Below, one piece after another: positions 1-8,473 of a DNA stretch of 64,000 nucleotides. This stretch comes from Candidatus Terraquivivens yellowstonensis. Its GTDB lineage: Archaea > Thermoproteota > Nitrososphaeria_A > Caldarchaeales > Wolframiiraptoraceae. The notes under the pieces are model-generated. The model was given only the letters and a program-made list of their open reading frames with translations. It was not told where the DNA came from and did no database searches. The number at the start of each line of letters is the position of its first letter. Within the stretch, counting starts at the first letter, position 1. Where the stretch lies: NCBI GenBank assembly GCA_023539445.1, contig JAKCEW010000004.1, forward strand, positions 1 through 64,000, read 5' to 3'. The translations under genes were made by a program, and so were the position numbers.

Positions 1-243
1 GGCTCTGCGGATGCGAGCATAGATAACATCTTTGTAAACGGAAGACCGTGTGACGGGGGTTGCGGCGACGTTCCTAGTCCTGAGTCACCTGAAATTATAA
101 GAGTTGGAGACCGTACAACAATAACTGTAGCTAACCCGCCTAATGACGTTACCGGTGGTCAATGGAAACCAGGCGTGACCTACGAGATCGCTATCCATAC
201 TGCTAGCGGCAAGACCTATCCAGTATCTGTCCTAATACCATGA
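1..243 (+). CDS. C-terminal fragment of a secreted or pilin-like protein (partial)
   Basis: The reading frame is open from base 1 to a TGA at 241-243, giving 80 residues; the 5' part lies outside the window. The tail ends in alternating beta-strand-like segments (GQWKPGVTYEIAIHTASG, then a short strand and a final proline). That resembles the C-terminus of archaeal type IV pilins and archaellin-like surface proteins. Two cysteines flank a glycine-rich turn (PCDGGCG), suggesting a disulfide or metal loop. A run of seven Ts at 269-275 follows as a likely terminator. The pilin assignment is inference from the tail only, because the diagnostic N-terminal helix is not visible. Confidence 0.55.
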   Translation, partial: GSADASIDNIFVNGRPCDGGCGDVPSPESPEIIRVGDRTTITVANPPNDVTGGQWKPGVTYEIAIHTASGKTYPVSVLIP

Positions 244-263
244 ACGTAAGCTCTTAAGCTCCT

Positions 264-280
264 TAAAGTTTTTTTATAAA
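264..280 (+). terminator. T-rich terminator after the pilin-like gene
   Basis: Seven consecutive Ts (269-275) follow the stop codon at 241-243 by about 25 nt. Oligo-T on the non-template strand is the usual archaeal termination signal. Confidence 0.45.
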
Positions 281-342
281 ACATCAATTTTGATGATTTT
301 AAGCCCCGTTATATTGTCCGAACGTACAAAAATCTGGGGCTA

Positions 343-426
343 TGCCGGGGCTGGGATTCGAACCCAGGATGGCCTACGCCAGTGGGTCTTAAGCCCACCC
401 CCTTGACCAGGCTCGGGTACCCCGGC
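343..426 (-). tRNA. tRNA-Leu (anticodon TAA)
   Basis: On the minus strand an 84-nt cloverleaf starts with GCCGGGG (426-420) and closes with CCCCGGC (350-344), with discriminator A at 343. The anticodon stem-loop has loop CTTAAGA, so the anticodon is TAA, and the long variable arm is typical of a class II leucine tRNA. The T-arm contains GGGATTCGAACCC. No intron interrupts the anticodon loop. An AT-rich box at 452-461 lies about 30 nt upstream. It differs from the tRNA-Leu at 59822-59905 only in the wobble base, as far as I can see. Confidence 0.95.
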
Positions 427-505
427 ATCCACGGAATTCTTTGCAGAGCCCAAATTTATCCATACTCGTTAGATATTTATCCATCTATCGCACAACCTAC
501 AGATC

Positions 506-1597
506 ATGAGGATAGAGAGCGTCAGGGCCTTTATCCTGAAAAAACCGCTCGAAAAGCCCCTCATAACGTCTAAGGCTGAGCTGAAGGAGAGGGCTACCGC
601 CATAGTCCAGGTCAGGACAGATGACGGGATTGAAGGTTTAGGCGAGGGTGTCGGCGTGCCGAACGTGATAAAGGAGATAGTCGAGAAGAACCTCGCACCC
701 ATGCTGATCGGGGAGGACCCCTTTGACATAGAAAGGCTATGGAGAAAGATGTTTCAGAGATTGTACTGGGAGCCAAAGGGAGCATGGGTCTGCGCCATAA
801 GCGCTGTCGAGATGGCTCTTTGGGACATAGCCGGCAAAGCCATGGACGTCCCCGTTTACAAACTAATCGGGGGACTCTACAGGGACAAGCTGGAAGCATA
901 CGCAAGCGACATATTCTGGGACGAAACCGATGAGATGGCCAAAAAGGCAGCCTCCTTCGTCGAGCAAGGTTTCAGGTACGTGAAGTGCCACATAGGCAAA
1001 GGGTTCGGGCAGGATGATGTGAGGGTTAGGGCCATGAGAAGGGCGATTGGAAAAGATGCCGAGCTCATGGTCGATATAAACTGCGGTTATGACAGGCCTA
1101 CTGCCATAAAATTTGCGGAAATATTCGAGGAAAACGAAGTTTTCTGGTATGAGGAACCTTTACCACCATTCGACCTAGAGGGCTACAAGCTACTGAGGGA
1201 CTACACCGACCTGCCGATAGCTACTGGCGAAAACGAGTTCACGAAGTATGGTTTTAGGGACATGTTCCTTAAGGGCGTGGTGGATTATGCCATGCCGGAC
1301 TTGGCGAGGGTAGGCGGCATACTCGAGGGAAAAAAGGTCTGCGCGCTTGCAGAGTCCTTCAACGTCATATGCTCGCCTCATGTATTCTCAACGGGCATAC
1401 TGCTGGCGGCAACCCTGCACCTGATGGCCAGCACGCCTGGAACCGAGTTATTCGAGCTCGACACCACGGGCACCGGCGTAATAGATGAGTTTCTGGTCGA
1501 GCCCTTAGAAGTCCGGGATGGTTACGTATACGTGCCAAAGGGACCTGGCCTAGGCGTCCAGCTCAGTGAAAAGGCGAAAAGGTACTTAGTGCAATGA
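506..1597 (+). CDS. Mandelate racemase/muconate lactonizing enzyme family protein (enolase superfamily)
   Basis: This 363-residue protein has the enolase-superfamily layout: an N-terminal capping domain (1-130) and a C-terminal TIM barrel. Metal ligands appear in order as the Asp of VDINCG, the Glu of WYEEP and the Glu of ATGENE. A candidate base is the Lys/His pair in YVKCHIG at the end of the second strand, with a second His in SPHVF near residue 290. The pattern fits sugar-acid dehydratases or racemases such as those of archaeal non-phosphorylative sugar pathways; the substrate cannot be read from sequence. ATG 506 lies about 27 nt after a TATA-like box (474-481), so the mRNA is probably leaderless. 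It converges with the gene ending at 1616. Confidence 0.85.
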   Translation: MRIESVRAFILKKPLEKPLITSKAELKERATAIVQVRTDDGIEGLGEGVGVPNVIKEIVEKNLAPMLIGEDPFDIERLWRKMFQRLYWEPKGAWVCAISAVEMALWDIAGKAMDVPVYKLIGGLYRDKLEAYASDIFWDETDEMAKKAASFVEQGFRYVKCHIGKGFGQDDVRVRAMRRAIGKDAELMVDINCGYDRPTAIKFAEIFEENEVFWYEEPLPPFDLEGYKLLRDYTDLPIATGENEFTKYGFRDMFLKGVVDYAMPDLARVGGILEGKKVCALAESFNVICSPHVFSTGILLAATLHLMASTPGTELFELDTTGTGVIDEFLVEPLEVRDGYVYVPKGPGLGVQLSEKAKRYLVQ

Positions 1598-1615
1598 TGC
1601 GAGAGCCCGGGGCGC

Positions 1616-3582
1616 TTAACATTTCGTCAATACGTTTTCTTGCCTTCTAACATCTTCAAACATTTTTTTACGGTTAAGCCGCTTCTCAGCCGATACGATT
1701 ATCATACGAAGTAGTTCGGGGTATGGAATACCTGCTAGGCTCGCCATCTTATTGAGGTGGCCGTCCCACACCCAACCCGGGTTTGGATTGATTTCGAGCA
1801 GCTTGGGCACACCATCGCTACCCAACCTCCAATCGAATCTTGCATAATCCCTACATCCAAACCTTTCAAAGAGCAACAGGCACCACCTCTCCAGCATATT
1901 TCTCGTACTCTCCGGCAAATCTATCCTCTTCGATGTAACACTATCGTACGGCGTACCCTTAAGCCATTTAGCTTCATAGCAGCATATTCTCGGAAACTCA
2001 GCCGGCACCTGAGAATAATCCTCCTTAATTATCGGAAGCATTAGGTAATCATCTGGCGGATTCCCTACGATTCCTACCGAGATGTCATCACCTTCCACGT
2101 ACTCTTCCAAAAGTATAGGCCCCTTGTAACCCAACGACTTCCTCAACCATGATAACACATTCATCAGTCCATCCACGTCTTTCACCACGTTTTTGTGGGT
2201 TATGCCGTAACTGTTATCGCCGAAGTTTGGCTTGACTATTACCGGGAATTCTAGGTGCAAGTTGTAGATCTCTGATGGGTCGTTTATCAGCGTTGATTTT
2301 GGTGTCGGAATGCCTAGGTCCTTCGTCACGCTTTTAACGAAAGATTTGTCGTAACAGTATGCAAGACATCTTGGGTCCGCGCCCGTGTATGGTATCCCCA
2401 ACATGTCCAACAAAGCTGGAACGTGGAGTTCCTTGAATGGGTCGTTCATGTACCCCTCGTCGCAAAGGTTTAGGACGAGGTAAATGGAGTCGCGCATCTT
2501 CATCAACTCTTCGATCATCCTTTCGTGGTCGTTGATGTAAACAAACCTGTAACCATTGATGCATGACAGCGCTTTCTTAAGCTCGTCTATAGCGAAAAGG
2601 TCGTCCTCGTCAAACACACCATTTGGTTTTACTCTGTCAGGCTTTCTAGGGTCTCCTAGGAGGACAACTATTGTCTTTAATTCCTCGAGCGGTACGCAAT
2701 AACCTATGGGCTCCGTGCCCTTCCTCGCAGATACTATTAGCCTATTGCCCATCATCCCCATATCTTGGCCCCTGCTGGATATTGTGGACAACGTCTCGTG
2801 CAACCTGACATCCACAAAGCCAGCTCTCAGCAACAGAGCTTTTATCTCCTCAAACGAGTAGAGACGCACACCGTAGAACTGGTCCACGATGACACCGTTA
2901 TCTACGTGTACCACGATCTCTCTCGCAAGCAATCTACTACCGTCTTTCGATAAAGACCTCTCTCTACACACGAAATGCTTGTTATCTATCCATTCCCAAG
3001 ATCTCGGCTCGTAGTTTTTTCTAATATAGTCACCGTTCGTCAGATCTATGAGGATTTTTCCCTGTTGCTTGAGGACTCTGTGAACCTCCTTTAGGACCAA
3101 CAGGTCATCTTTCACATCGTCAAAGTATCCAAAACTGTTTCCCATAATCACTACAGCATCAAAGTAGTCGTTCGGATAAGGAAGGTGCCTAGCATCACCC
3201 TCCGTGAATTTTACGTCAAGTCCCTCCTCGCTCGCAGTTTTCCTAGCCAACGAGATCAGATGCTTCGATATGTCCAGACCCTCGACGTTTTTGAAGGATC
3301 TTCTTGCGAGCTCTAATGCATGCGCCCATGCCCGCAACAAAGGTCGAGTATCCTGTGATGCGGTTTCAATTCCAAGGCTTGAATTATTATGTCAACCTCT
3401 TCCTTGGTTATCTCAGGGTCGTTAACAACATCACCATCCGTCATCAAGTAGATGGAATCGAAGATGTGTTTCCACCAATCGCGTTGGACGTATTTCTCAA
3501 GATCTTTTATAGGACCTAATGAGCTTGAGTATCTTGTTGGTCGATGTAGCAGGTTGCTTAAAGAGTTCAGCAATTTACCCAT
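1616..3582 (-). CDS. Methyltransferase / D-Ala-D-Ala ligase-like ATP-grasp fusion with an apparent -1 frameshift
   Basis: Two overlapping minus-strand frames make one protein. Frame one (3582 to about 3313) encodes an N-terminal segment ending in the SAM-binding motif ILDLCCGHGR. Frame two (from about 3325 to 1616) resumes exactly where a class I methyltransferase should, with HALELARR and then EGLDIS. Restoring one C at about 3323-3326 gives roughly 650 residues. Residues 1-245 are the methyltransferase. Residues 250-650 resemble D-alanine-D-alanine ligase: FPVIVKPNFGDNS (ATP-grasp), ILLEEYVEG, and the metal-binding LLEINPNPG. Archaea lack peptidoglycan, so the ligase domain probably joins other amino or carboxyl groups. 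The break could be an assembly error, a true mutation or recoding. A minus-strand TATA box lies at 3633-3640. Confidence 0.75.
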
Positions 3583-3590
3583 TTGAGGTC

Positions 3591-3606
3591 GGGGTCCGAA
3601 GACCCT
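3591..3606 (-). promoter_or_regulatory. cUUCGg hairpin in the 5' leader of the methyltransferase/ATP-grasp gene
   Basis: Read on the minus strand, GGGTC-TTCG-GACCC forms a 5-bp stem capped by the exceptionally stable UUCG tetraloop. It sits 9 nt before the start codon at 3582 and downstream of the TATA box, so it would be transcribed. Its position could limit ribosome access. The function is inferred. Confidence 0.45.
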
Positions 3607-3706
3607 CGAGATGCGGACGAGGGGGGACCTAGCTTATAAGCGTTTATTAGAATCTACCTGCATAACGAATTAGCCCCGTAATACCGAATATAAATAGCCG
3701 GCAGGC

Positions 3707-4390
3707 TTATGGCACAACCAGCGTTCCGACGTTTTCGCCCATTATGGCTTTCTTAACGTCTTCCAACTTCCTGCCGTTCAGGTACACGCACGGTATCCTA
3801 GACCTTTGTAGGATTGCTATGGCCAGATTGTCGATGAGCGGATATTTGCCTGCGGTCTGCGGAAGCCCTGCTACCATCTTAGACAACTCGGACAAAGAGA
3901 TCCGCGGTAACGGTTTTGCGCAAGGGTCAACTTTCGGGTCCGATGTGTAGATGCCATCAACATCCGTTGTGACTATAAGCCTTTCAGCCCTTATAACCGA
4001 TGCGGCCAAGGCAGCGACCGCCACCGTTGACTGACCTGGCTGGAGGCCACCCATCACCACAATCTTTCCGTCGGTAGCCAGCTCCCTCAGCTCTTCTGTT
4101 GAAGTAGGTATGCGTTGCTGTGCGATGTCACCAAGGCATGCCGCCATCAACCTTGCATTAGCCCTCGTTACCAGTATTGCCACCTCATCGCACATCACCT
4201 CGTCCGCACCAAGCGACCTTGCTGCATCGACATACCTTCTCGCAATCTCACCGCCCCCGACCACCACTACCCACTTACCCTTACCAACATACAATTCTCT
4301 CAGGAGCCTCGCGTAATCTGCTATCAGTTGGTGGTTTATCCCCTCACCGCCCGATACTAAGTGCCCACTAAGCTTGAGGACCAAATCCAA
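3707..4390 (-). CDS. pyrH: UMP kinase, archaeal type
   Basis: This is a 227-residue amino-acid-kinase-fold protein that phosphorylates UMP to UDP in pyrimidine nucleotide synthesis. Visible motifs are the N-terminal LKLSGHLVS phosphate loop, the VVVVGGGEIARRYV glycine-rich segment, and the ATP-site TTDVDGIYTSDPKVDP. The segment GGLQPGQST is characteristic of archaeal UMP kinases. Length matches the family (about 225). Start ATG 4390 is followed directly by a first beta strand, as expected. The gene is divergent from the HtrA gene and lies downstream of nothing that suggests an operon. Confidence 0.93.
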   Translation of the reverse strand: MDLVLKLSGHLVSGGEGINHQLIADYARLLRELYVGKGKWVVVVGGGEIARRYVDAARSLGADEVMCDEVAILVTRANARLMAACLGDIAQQRIPTSTEELRELATDGKIVVMGGLQPGQSTVAVAALAASVIRAERLIVTTDVDGIYTSDPKVDPCAKPLPRISLSELSKMVAGLPQTAGKYPLIDNLAIAILQRSRIPCVYLNGRKLEDVKKAIMGENVGTLVVP

Positions 4391-4498
4391 GCCTTATACG
4401 CCCACACAATGCTGAGGCGAGTGGCTATTAAACGCTTTAGGGATTTTTGTAAAATTCTGAAAAAAGCTTAAAAATGGATTAAGGACAAGTTGGTTGTT

Positions 4499-5671
4499 AT
4501 GACCAGCCTGAAAAAGGCCCTCACAGTCACGCTGATAATCATCGCTTCCTTGCTAGTGGCATGGTTCGCCATCAACACAGCCTCGACTTTGACGAGCCTC
4601 AATGCCAAAATTTCAGAACTCTCCGATAACGTTTCGAAGCTCTACAATAGGCTCGAAAGCTTAGAGGAAAGCATTACATACACTACAGTCACAAAGACCG
4701 TTATTGCTACTAGCCCTGTCACAGAGATCTATGAGCAGGTTAAAGATTCTGTCGTTTTAATACGAGCGAGATCCTACTACGGAACTTCCCTCGGTTCGGG
4801 CTTTGTTTACGACAAGCTGGGCCACATAATCACAAATAACCATGTGATCGAGGGTAGCTACAGTATTACGGTAACTTTTCTCGACGGCACATCCTTAGCC
4901 GCCTCAGTCGTAGGAACGGACCCCTACAGCGACATAGCAGTTCTAAAAGTGAGGCCAGATGTTGTTACGCTAAAACCGCTTAAGCTTGGTAACTCCTCGG
5001 AGCTTATGATAGGTGAGCAGATCGTCGTGGTCGGAAGCCCATTCGGTTTGGCAGGGAGCGTGACCACAGGGATTGTAAGCCAGAAGGGTAGGCTCTTGGA
5101 GACCACATACGGGTATTCCATACCAGGAGTCATACAGTTCGATGCTGCAGTGAACCCAGGAAACTCGGGAGGGCCACTGCTTAACATGAAAGGAGAGGTT
5201 GTCGGCATAACCACGGCAATAGAGTCGCCCATTAGCGGCTTCGTTGGGGTTGGCTATGCAATACCGTCAACAATAATCGCAAGGGTCGTGCCAGCCTTAA
5301 TAGAGAAAGGAAGTTACGTCCATAGCTGGATTGGTATAACGGGCACAAATATGAACGAAGAAATTGCTGGAGCTATGAAGGTGAACGTAACTAAGGGTGT
5401 TTTGATAACAGACGTTGCGCCAGGAAGCCCGGCCGATAGGGCAGGCCTAAGGGGTGGAGACAGGGTCGTAAGGATAGGAGGTCAGACGATAAAAATAGGC
5501 GGCGACATCATCATAGCAATAAACGGCATACCGATCAAGACGATAGAAGAAATATTGACGTATCTTGAAGAGAAAACAAGCCCGGGAGATGTTGTTGTTT
5601 TTTCCGTCTTGAGAGGTACGGAAATTCTGCAGATAAGGGTGGTTCTGGGCGAGAGGCCTCCACCAAGCTAA
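4499..5671 (+). CDS. HtrA/DegP-family membrane-anchored serine protease with PDZ domain
   Basis: This 390-residue protease acts outside the membrane in protein quality control. An N-terminal membrane anchor (about residues 5-30) is followed by a short coiled coil (35-65), then a trypsin-like domain with His115 (TNNHVIEG), Asp145 (YSDIAVLKV) and Ser223 (NPGNSGGPLLN). A C-terminal PDZ domain (about 270-385) has PGSPADRAGLRGGDRV. ATG 4499 is preferred over the in-frame TTG 4490, because a TATA-like box at 4467-4476 places transcription start at about 4499, giving a leaderless mRNA. It stands alone, divergent from pyrH. Confidence 0.93.
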   Translation: MTSLKKALTVTLIIIASLLVAWFAINTASTLTSLNAKISELSDNVSKLYNRLESLEESITYTTVTKTVIATSPVTEIYEQVKDSVVLIRARSYYGTSLGSGFVYDKLGHIITNNHVIEGSYSITVTFLDGTSLAASVVGTDPYSDIAVLKVRPDVVTLKPLKLGNSSELMIGEQIVVVGSPFGLAGSVTTGIVSQKGRLLETTYGYSIPGVIQFDAAVNPGNSGGPLLNMKGEVVGITTAIESPISGFVGVGYAIPSTIIARVVPALIEKGSYVHSWIGITGTNMNEEIAGAMKVNVTKGVLITDVAPGSPADRAGLRGGDRVVRIGGQTIKIGGDIIIAINGIPIKTIEEILTYLEEKTSPGDVVVFSVLRGTEILQIRVVLGERPPPS

Positions 5672-5720
5672 CCTCAATAAGATATTTTAATAAGATGGCA
5701 GATCGAATAAGCAGGTAGGC

Positions 5721-5819
5721 ATGCCTCAATCGAAAAAGAGAGCCATGGTCTGTCAGGGGTGCAAGGCGCACAAGAACATACGCCTAGCAGAAAATCTGGC
5801 GCGTGACCCCAGTTTTTAA
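5721..5819 (+). CDS. Possible 32-residue basic small protein with one CxxC
   Basis: ATG 5721 opens a 32-codon frame ending at TAA 5817-5819. The peptide begins MPQSKKRAM and contains CQGC. An AT-rich TATA-like box at 5680-5692 would place transcription start a few bases before the ATG, and the frame ends 25 nt before the aRF1 gene. Only one CxxC is present, so a zinc site would need a second subunit or partner. It is too short to assign; chance ORF is a real alternative. Confidence 0.35.
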   Translation: MPQSKKRAMVCQGCKAHKNIRLAENLARDPSF

Positions 5820-5844
5820 TAACCGCGTAAAGGTGTGAGGCATT

Positions 5845-7101
5845 ATGGTTCAGAAAAGGGGCTCTATAGAGCTCTATAAGTTCAGAAAGTTGCTGAATGA
5901 GCTGGCAAGCAAAGAAGGGAAAGGTACGGAGCTTGTTTCGATTTACGTGCCACCAGACAGACCGATATCGGATGTTATCAACTACCTTAGGCAGGAGTAT
6001 GCTACGGCTTCCAACATCAAGTCTAAGACCACAAGGAAAAATGTTCAGGACGCGATTGAGAGAGCTATACAGAGGCTAAAGCTATTCAGCGACGCAAAGC
6101 CCAACGGTATAGCGGTGTTCAGCGGCGCTATACCCCAGAACGGCCCCGGAACGGAAAAAGTGGAGGTCTATCACGTAATCCCTCCAGAGCCCATTAACAC
6201 CTTCTTGTACAGTTGCGATAGCAAATTCAGGCTTGAGCCGCTTTTCGAGCAGCTAAAAGAGAAAGACGTTTACGGAATAATAGTCATAGATAACGAGGAG
6301 GCTGCCGTCGCCGTTGTCAAAGGCAAGAGGCTAGAAGTTTCAAAGACATTCACCTCAGGTGTTCCAGGAAAGCATAGGGCAGGCGGTCAGTCCGCAAGGA
6401 GGTTCGAGAGGCTAAGGGAGCAGAACCTCAATGAGTATTACAAACGTGTTGCCGAGCATGCAAATGAGATATTCTTATCGTATCCTGAGATACGGGGCAT
6501 AATCGTCGCAGGGCCCGGTCCAACTAAAGAGGCGTTTTTAAAAGCTGGCTACCTCCACTACACCTTCAAGGATAAGATATACGTCGTTGATACATCGTAT
6601 TCAGGAGAGAGTGGTGTAAGGGAGGCAATTACCAAAGCTTCAGAGCAATTAAAGGAGTCGAGGCTTGTGGAGGAAAAGCAGCTAATACAACGTCTAATGA
6701 GCGAGGTAGTATCCCAGAACGGCAAGGCGATTTACGGCGAGCAGGCTGTGAGGAATGCTTTGAGGGGCGGAATGCTTGAGTTGCTGCTAATTTCCGAGGA
6801 CCTAGACAGGGTTGAGGTAAAGATTGAGTGTAGCAACTGCGGGTACACAAAAACAGAGACCCTAAACAGCGATGAAGTCCAGACAGTGTTGCCCAACATA
6901 CTCTCGCAAAAGTGTCCTTCGTGTTCTAATCAGACGCTTCAAGTAAAGAAGGTCACCCCCCTAATAGACGTCTTAATCGAAGAAGCTGAAGAAAGCGGGA
7001 CAGATGTGGAGTTGATATCCGGAGGGCATGAGGAGGGCGAGATGTTTAAGAAAGCATTCGGCGGGCTGGCTGGCTTCCTGAAAGGCAGGATGGGCTCGTA
7101 G
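5845..7101 (+). CDS. prf1: Peptide chain release factor aRF1
   Basis: This is the 418-residue archaeal class I release factor that reads all three stop codons and triggers peptidyl-tRNA hydrolysis. The N-terminal decoding domain carries the TASNIKSKTTRKNV (NIKS) motif near residue 50-65. The central domain has the catalytic GGQ in RAGGQSARRFERLRE (about 180). The C-terminal domain contains a zinc-ribbon-like CSNCGY...CPSCSN pair near residues 330-360. Length and domain order are standard. The start ATG 5845 is preceded by GGTGTGAGG, a weak ribosome-binding sequence. Confidence 0.97.
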   Translation: MVQKRGSIELYKFRKLLNELASKEGKGTELVSIYVPPDRPISDVINYLRQEYATASNIKSKTTRKNVQDAIERAIQRLKLFSDAKPNGIAVFSGAIPQNGPGTEKVEVYHVIPPEPINTFLYSCDSKFRLEPLFEQLKEKDVYGIIVIDNEEAAVAVVKGKRLEVSKTFTSGVPGKHRAGGQSARRFERLREQNLNEYYKRVAEHANEIFLSYPEIRGIIVAGPGPTKEAFLKAGYLHYTFKDKIYVVDTSYSGESGVREAITKASEQLKESRLVEEKQLIQRLMSEVVSQNGKAIYGEQAVRNALRGGMLELLLISEDLDRVEVKIECSNCGYTKTETLNSDEVQTVLPNILSQKCPSCSNQTLQVKKVTPLIDVLIEEAEESGTDVELISGGHEEGEMFKKAFGGLAGFLKGRMGS

Positions 7102-7114
7102 AACAAAACGAATG

Positions 7115-7360
7115 TTATTTCTTTTCTCCCATATACTTCAGCTTACAAACCTCGCACATGCTGTTGATTGCGCGTTTTATGTGTCCCGGTTTAGTCTTAC
7201 ACCCACATTTAATGTAGATTATCCCATCTTCTTTGCATGAAACATCCCCACATTCACAGACGGTAAAAACTATGCCGCTGTAACCATTCACCAAAGAATC
7301 GAGGTCTAAGTCCTTGGAATAAGCACCTCTGAAGACATAATAATATATACCTCTGTACAA
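7115..7360 (-). CDS. Small cysteine-rich, probably zinc-binding protein
   Basis: This 81-residue protein carries seven cysteines in its second half: VCECGDVSC, KCGC and MCEVC, spaced like a compact metal-binding module. The N-terminus is tyrosine-rich (YRGIYYYVFRG). A longer frame reaches 7567, but it would run into the LysE gene. I chose TTG 7360 because GGTGGTGG lies just upstream at about 7366-7373 and a minus-strand TATA-like box at 7412-7420 fits a start there. I do not recognise the family. It converges with aRF1 (gap 13 nt). Confidence 0.6.
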   Translation of the reverse strand: MYRGIYYYVFRGAYSKDLDLDSLVNGYSGIVFTVCECGDVSCKEDGIIYIKCGCKTKPGHIKRAINSMCEVCKLKYMGEKK

Positions 7361-7481
7361 GATCCCACCACCAAAAAAAGCCTGTCGCGTACGCTTTTTT
7401 AATCTTTGCGTAATATAGGCAGGCACCGATGTTCTGTATAGAATAAGGGTTATAATATGCATCTTATTATGCTTAGCCAAC

Positions 7482-8114
7482 ATGGCATGGGAATCGCTCA
7501 TACCCACCGTGATGCTTCTATCAATCTCCGGCGCACTCGCACCCGGCCCGCTATTCTTCGCGACCATTACCTATGGGATCAAAGGTGGAGCAAAGTCCGG
7601 CTTCATGGTCGCTTTAGGACATACGGTCTTTGAATTTCCACTCATTATCGCCATGGCGCTGGGCATACTCTCGGTGATAAACGTAGCGCAGGCCAAACCC
7701 TTCATAGGAATCATAGGTTCTGCTGCGATAATAGTATTTGGAGCCTTACAGCTAAGGAGTGCACTTAACCATGGCGCAACCCTCACCGAAAACACGAACC
7801 TCAAGATCCCTACTAATGCTTTTTTGGTTGGCCTACTCTTTACGGGGTTGAATCCTTTCTTTATAATTTGGTGGCTTACAATAGGCATGAAGCTTGTATT
7901 GGACTCGTTATTGCTCGCATCCTTGGTAGGCGTTGGCATTATGTACGTGTCGCACGTCTGGATAGATTACGCTTGGCTCATGTTCATTTCGCACATTGCA
8001 AACAAAGCATCGAATTTCATTAAGGAAAGGTGGATGAAGGTGCTTATGGTATCCCTGAGCCTCATATTGATAATCTTTGGGGTATTTATGTTAGTAAACG
8101 TTTTATTGGGTTGA
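7482..8114 (+). CDS. LysE/RhtB-family amino-acid exporter
   Basis: This 210-residue integral membrane protein has about six hydrophobic segments. It carries the family hallmark near the N-terminus, APGPLFFATITYGIKGG, followed by GHTVFEFP. These transporters export amino acids or related metabolites; the substrate cannot be predicted. ATG 7482 lies 27 nt downstream of the TATA box GTTATAATA (7450-7458), so the transcript is probably leaderless. It is divergent from the small cysteine-rich gene. Confidence 0.88.
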   Translation: MAWESLIPTVMLLSISGALAPGPLFFATITYGIKGGAKSGFMVALGHTVFEFPLIIAMALGILSVINVAQAKPFIGIIGSAAIIVFGALQLRSALNHGATLTENTNLKIPTNAFLVGLLFTGLNPFFIIWWLTIGMKLVLDSLLLASLVGVGIMYVSHVWIDYAWLMFISHIANKASNFIKERWMKVLMVSLSLILIIFGVFMLVNVLLG

Positions 8115-8164
8115 ATATGGGCTAAGCATAAATCCATCCATGTTTGCCTAATACTTTGAAGGTC

Positions 8165-8473
8165 ATGCTACATCCAGATATTATAGTGATATTCATCGCA
8201 TTTATAGTAACGACCTCCACATTTGTCCTCGTATATGTTATGCGTGTTCGTAAGGTTGAGCAGAAGGTTGAGGAGAGACCCGCACCCAGTTCCAACACCG
8301 TTAAAAATACGTTTCCTGAAGTTAAGTTAAAGAATGCTGAAGAACTGCGTGCTGCTATACTCGAGTTTAAGGGTAGAAAGAGCTCGGAGATTGAGGAGCT
8401 TTTTGAAAGACTTAACACTGCGAAAGAATCTATCAAGAAGCTTATGGAGGAGTTGGATGATGCAAACCGTTAG
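8165..8473 (+). CDS. Small membrane-anchored coiled-coil protein
   Basis: This 102-residue protein has one N-terminal membrane helix (about residues 5-27, IIVIFIAFIVTTSTFVLVYV). A charged linker follows, then a Lys/Glu-rich helical C-terminus (60-102) with heptad-like spacing. ATG 8165 is preferred over the upstream TTG 8144, because the TATA-like GCATAAATC at 8126-8134 fits transcription start near 8155-8160. The end overlaps rpiA by 17 nt, so the two are co-transcribed. Function is unknown. Confidence 0.65.
   Translation: MLHPDIIVIFIAFIVTTSTFVLVYVMRVRKVEQKVEERPAPSSNTVKNTFPEVKLKNAEELRAAILEFKGRKSSEIEELFERLNTAKESIKKLMEELDDANR

Noticed and set aside
3204-3519. Plus-strand frames across the methyltransferase region
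   Set aside because: They are shadows of the minus-strand gene; the minus-strand protein has clear motifs on both sides of the frameshift.
7361-7567. Longer N-terminus of the cysteine-rich gene reaching into the LysE gene
   Set aside because: The extension covers the LysE promoter and start and has no support; the ribosome-binding sequence favours 7360.
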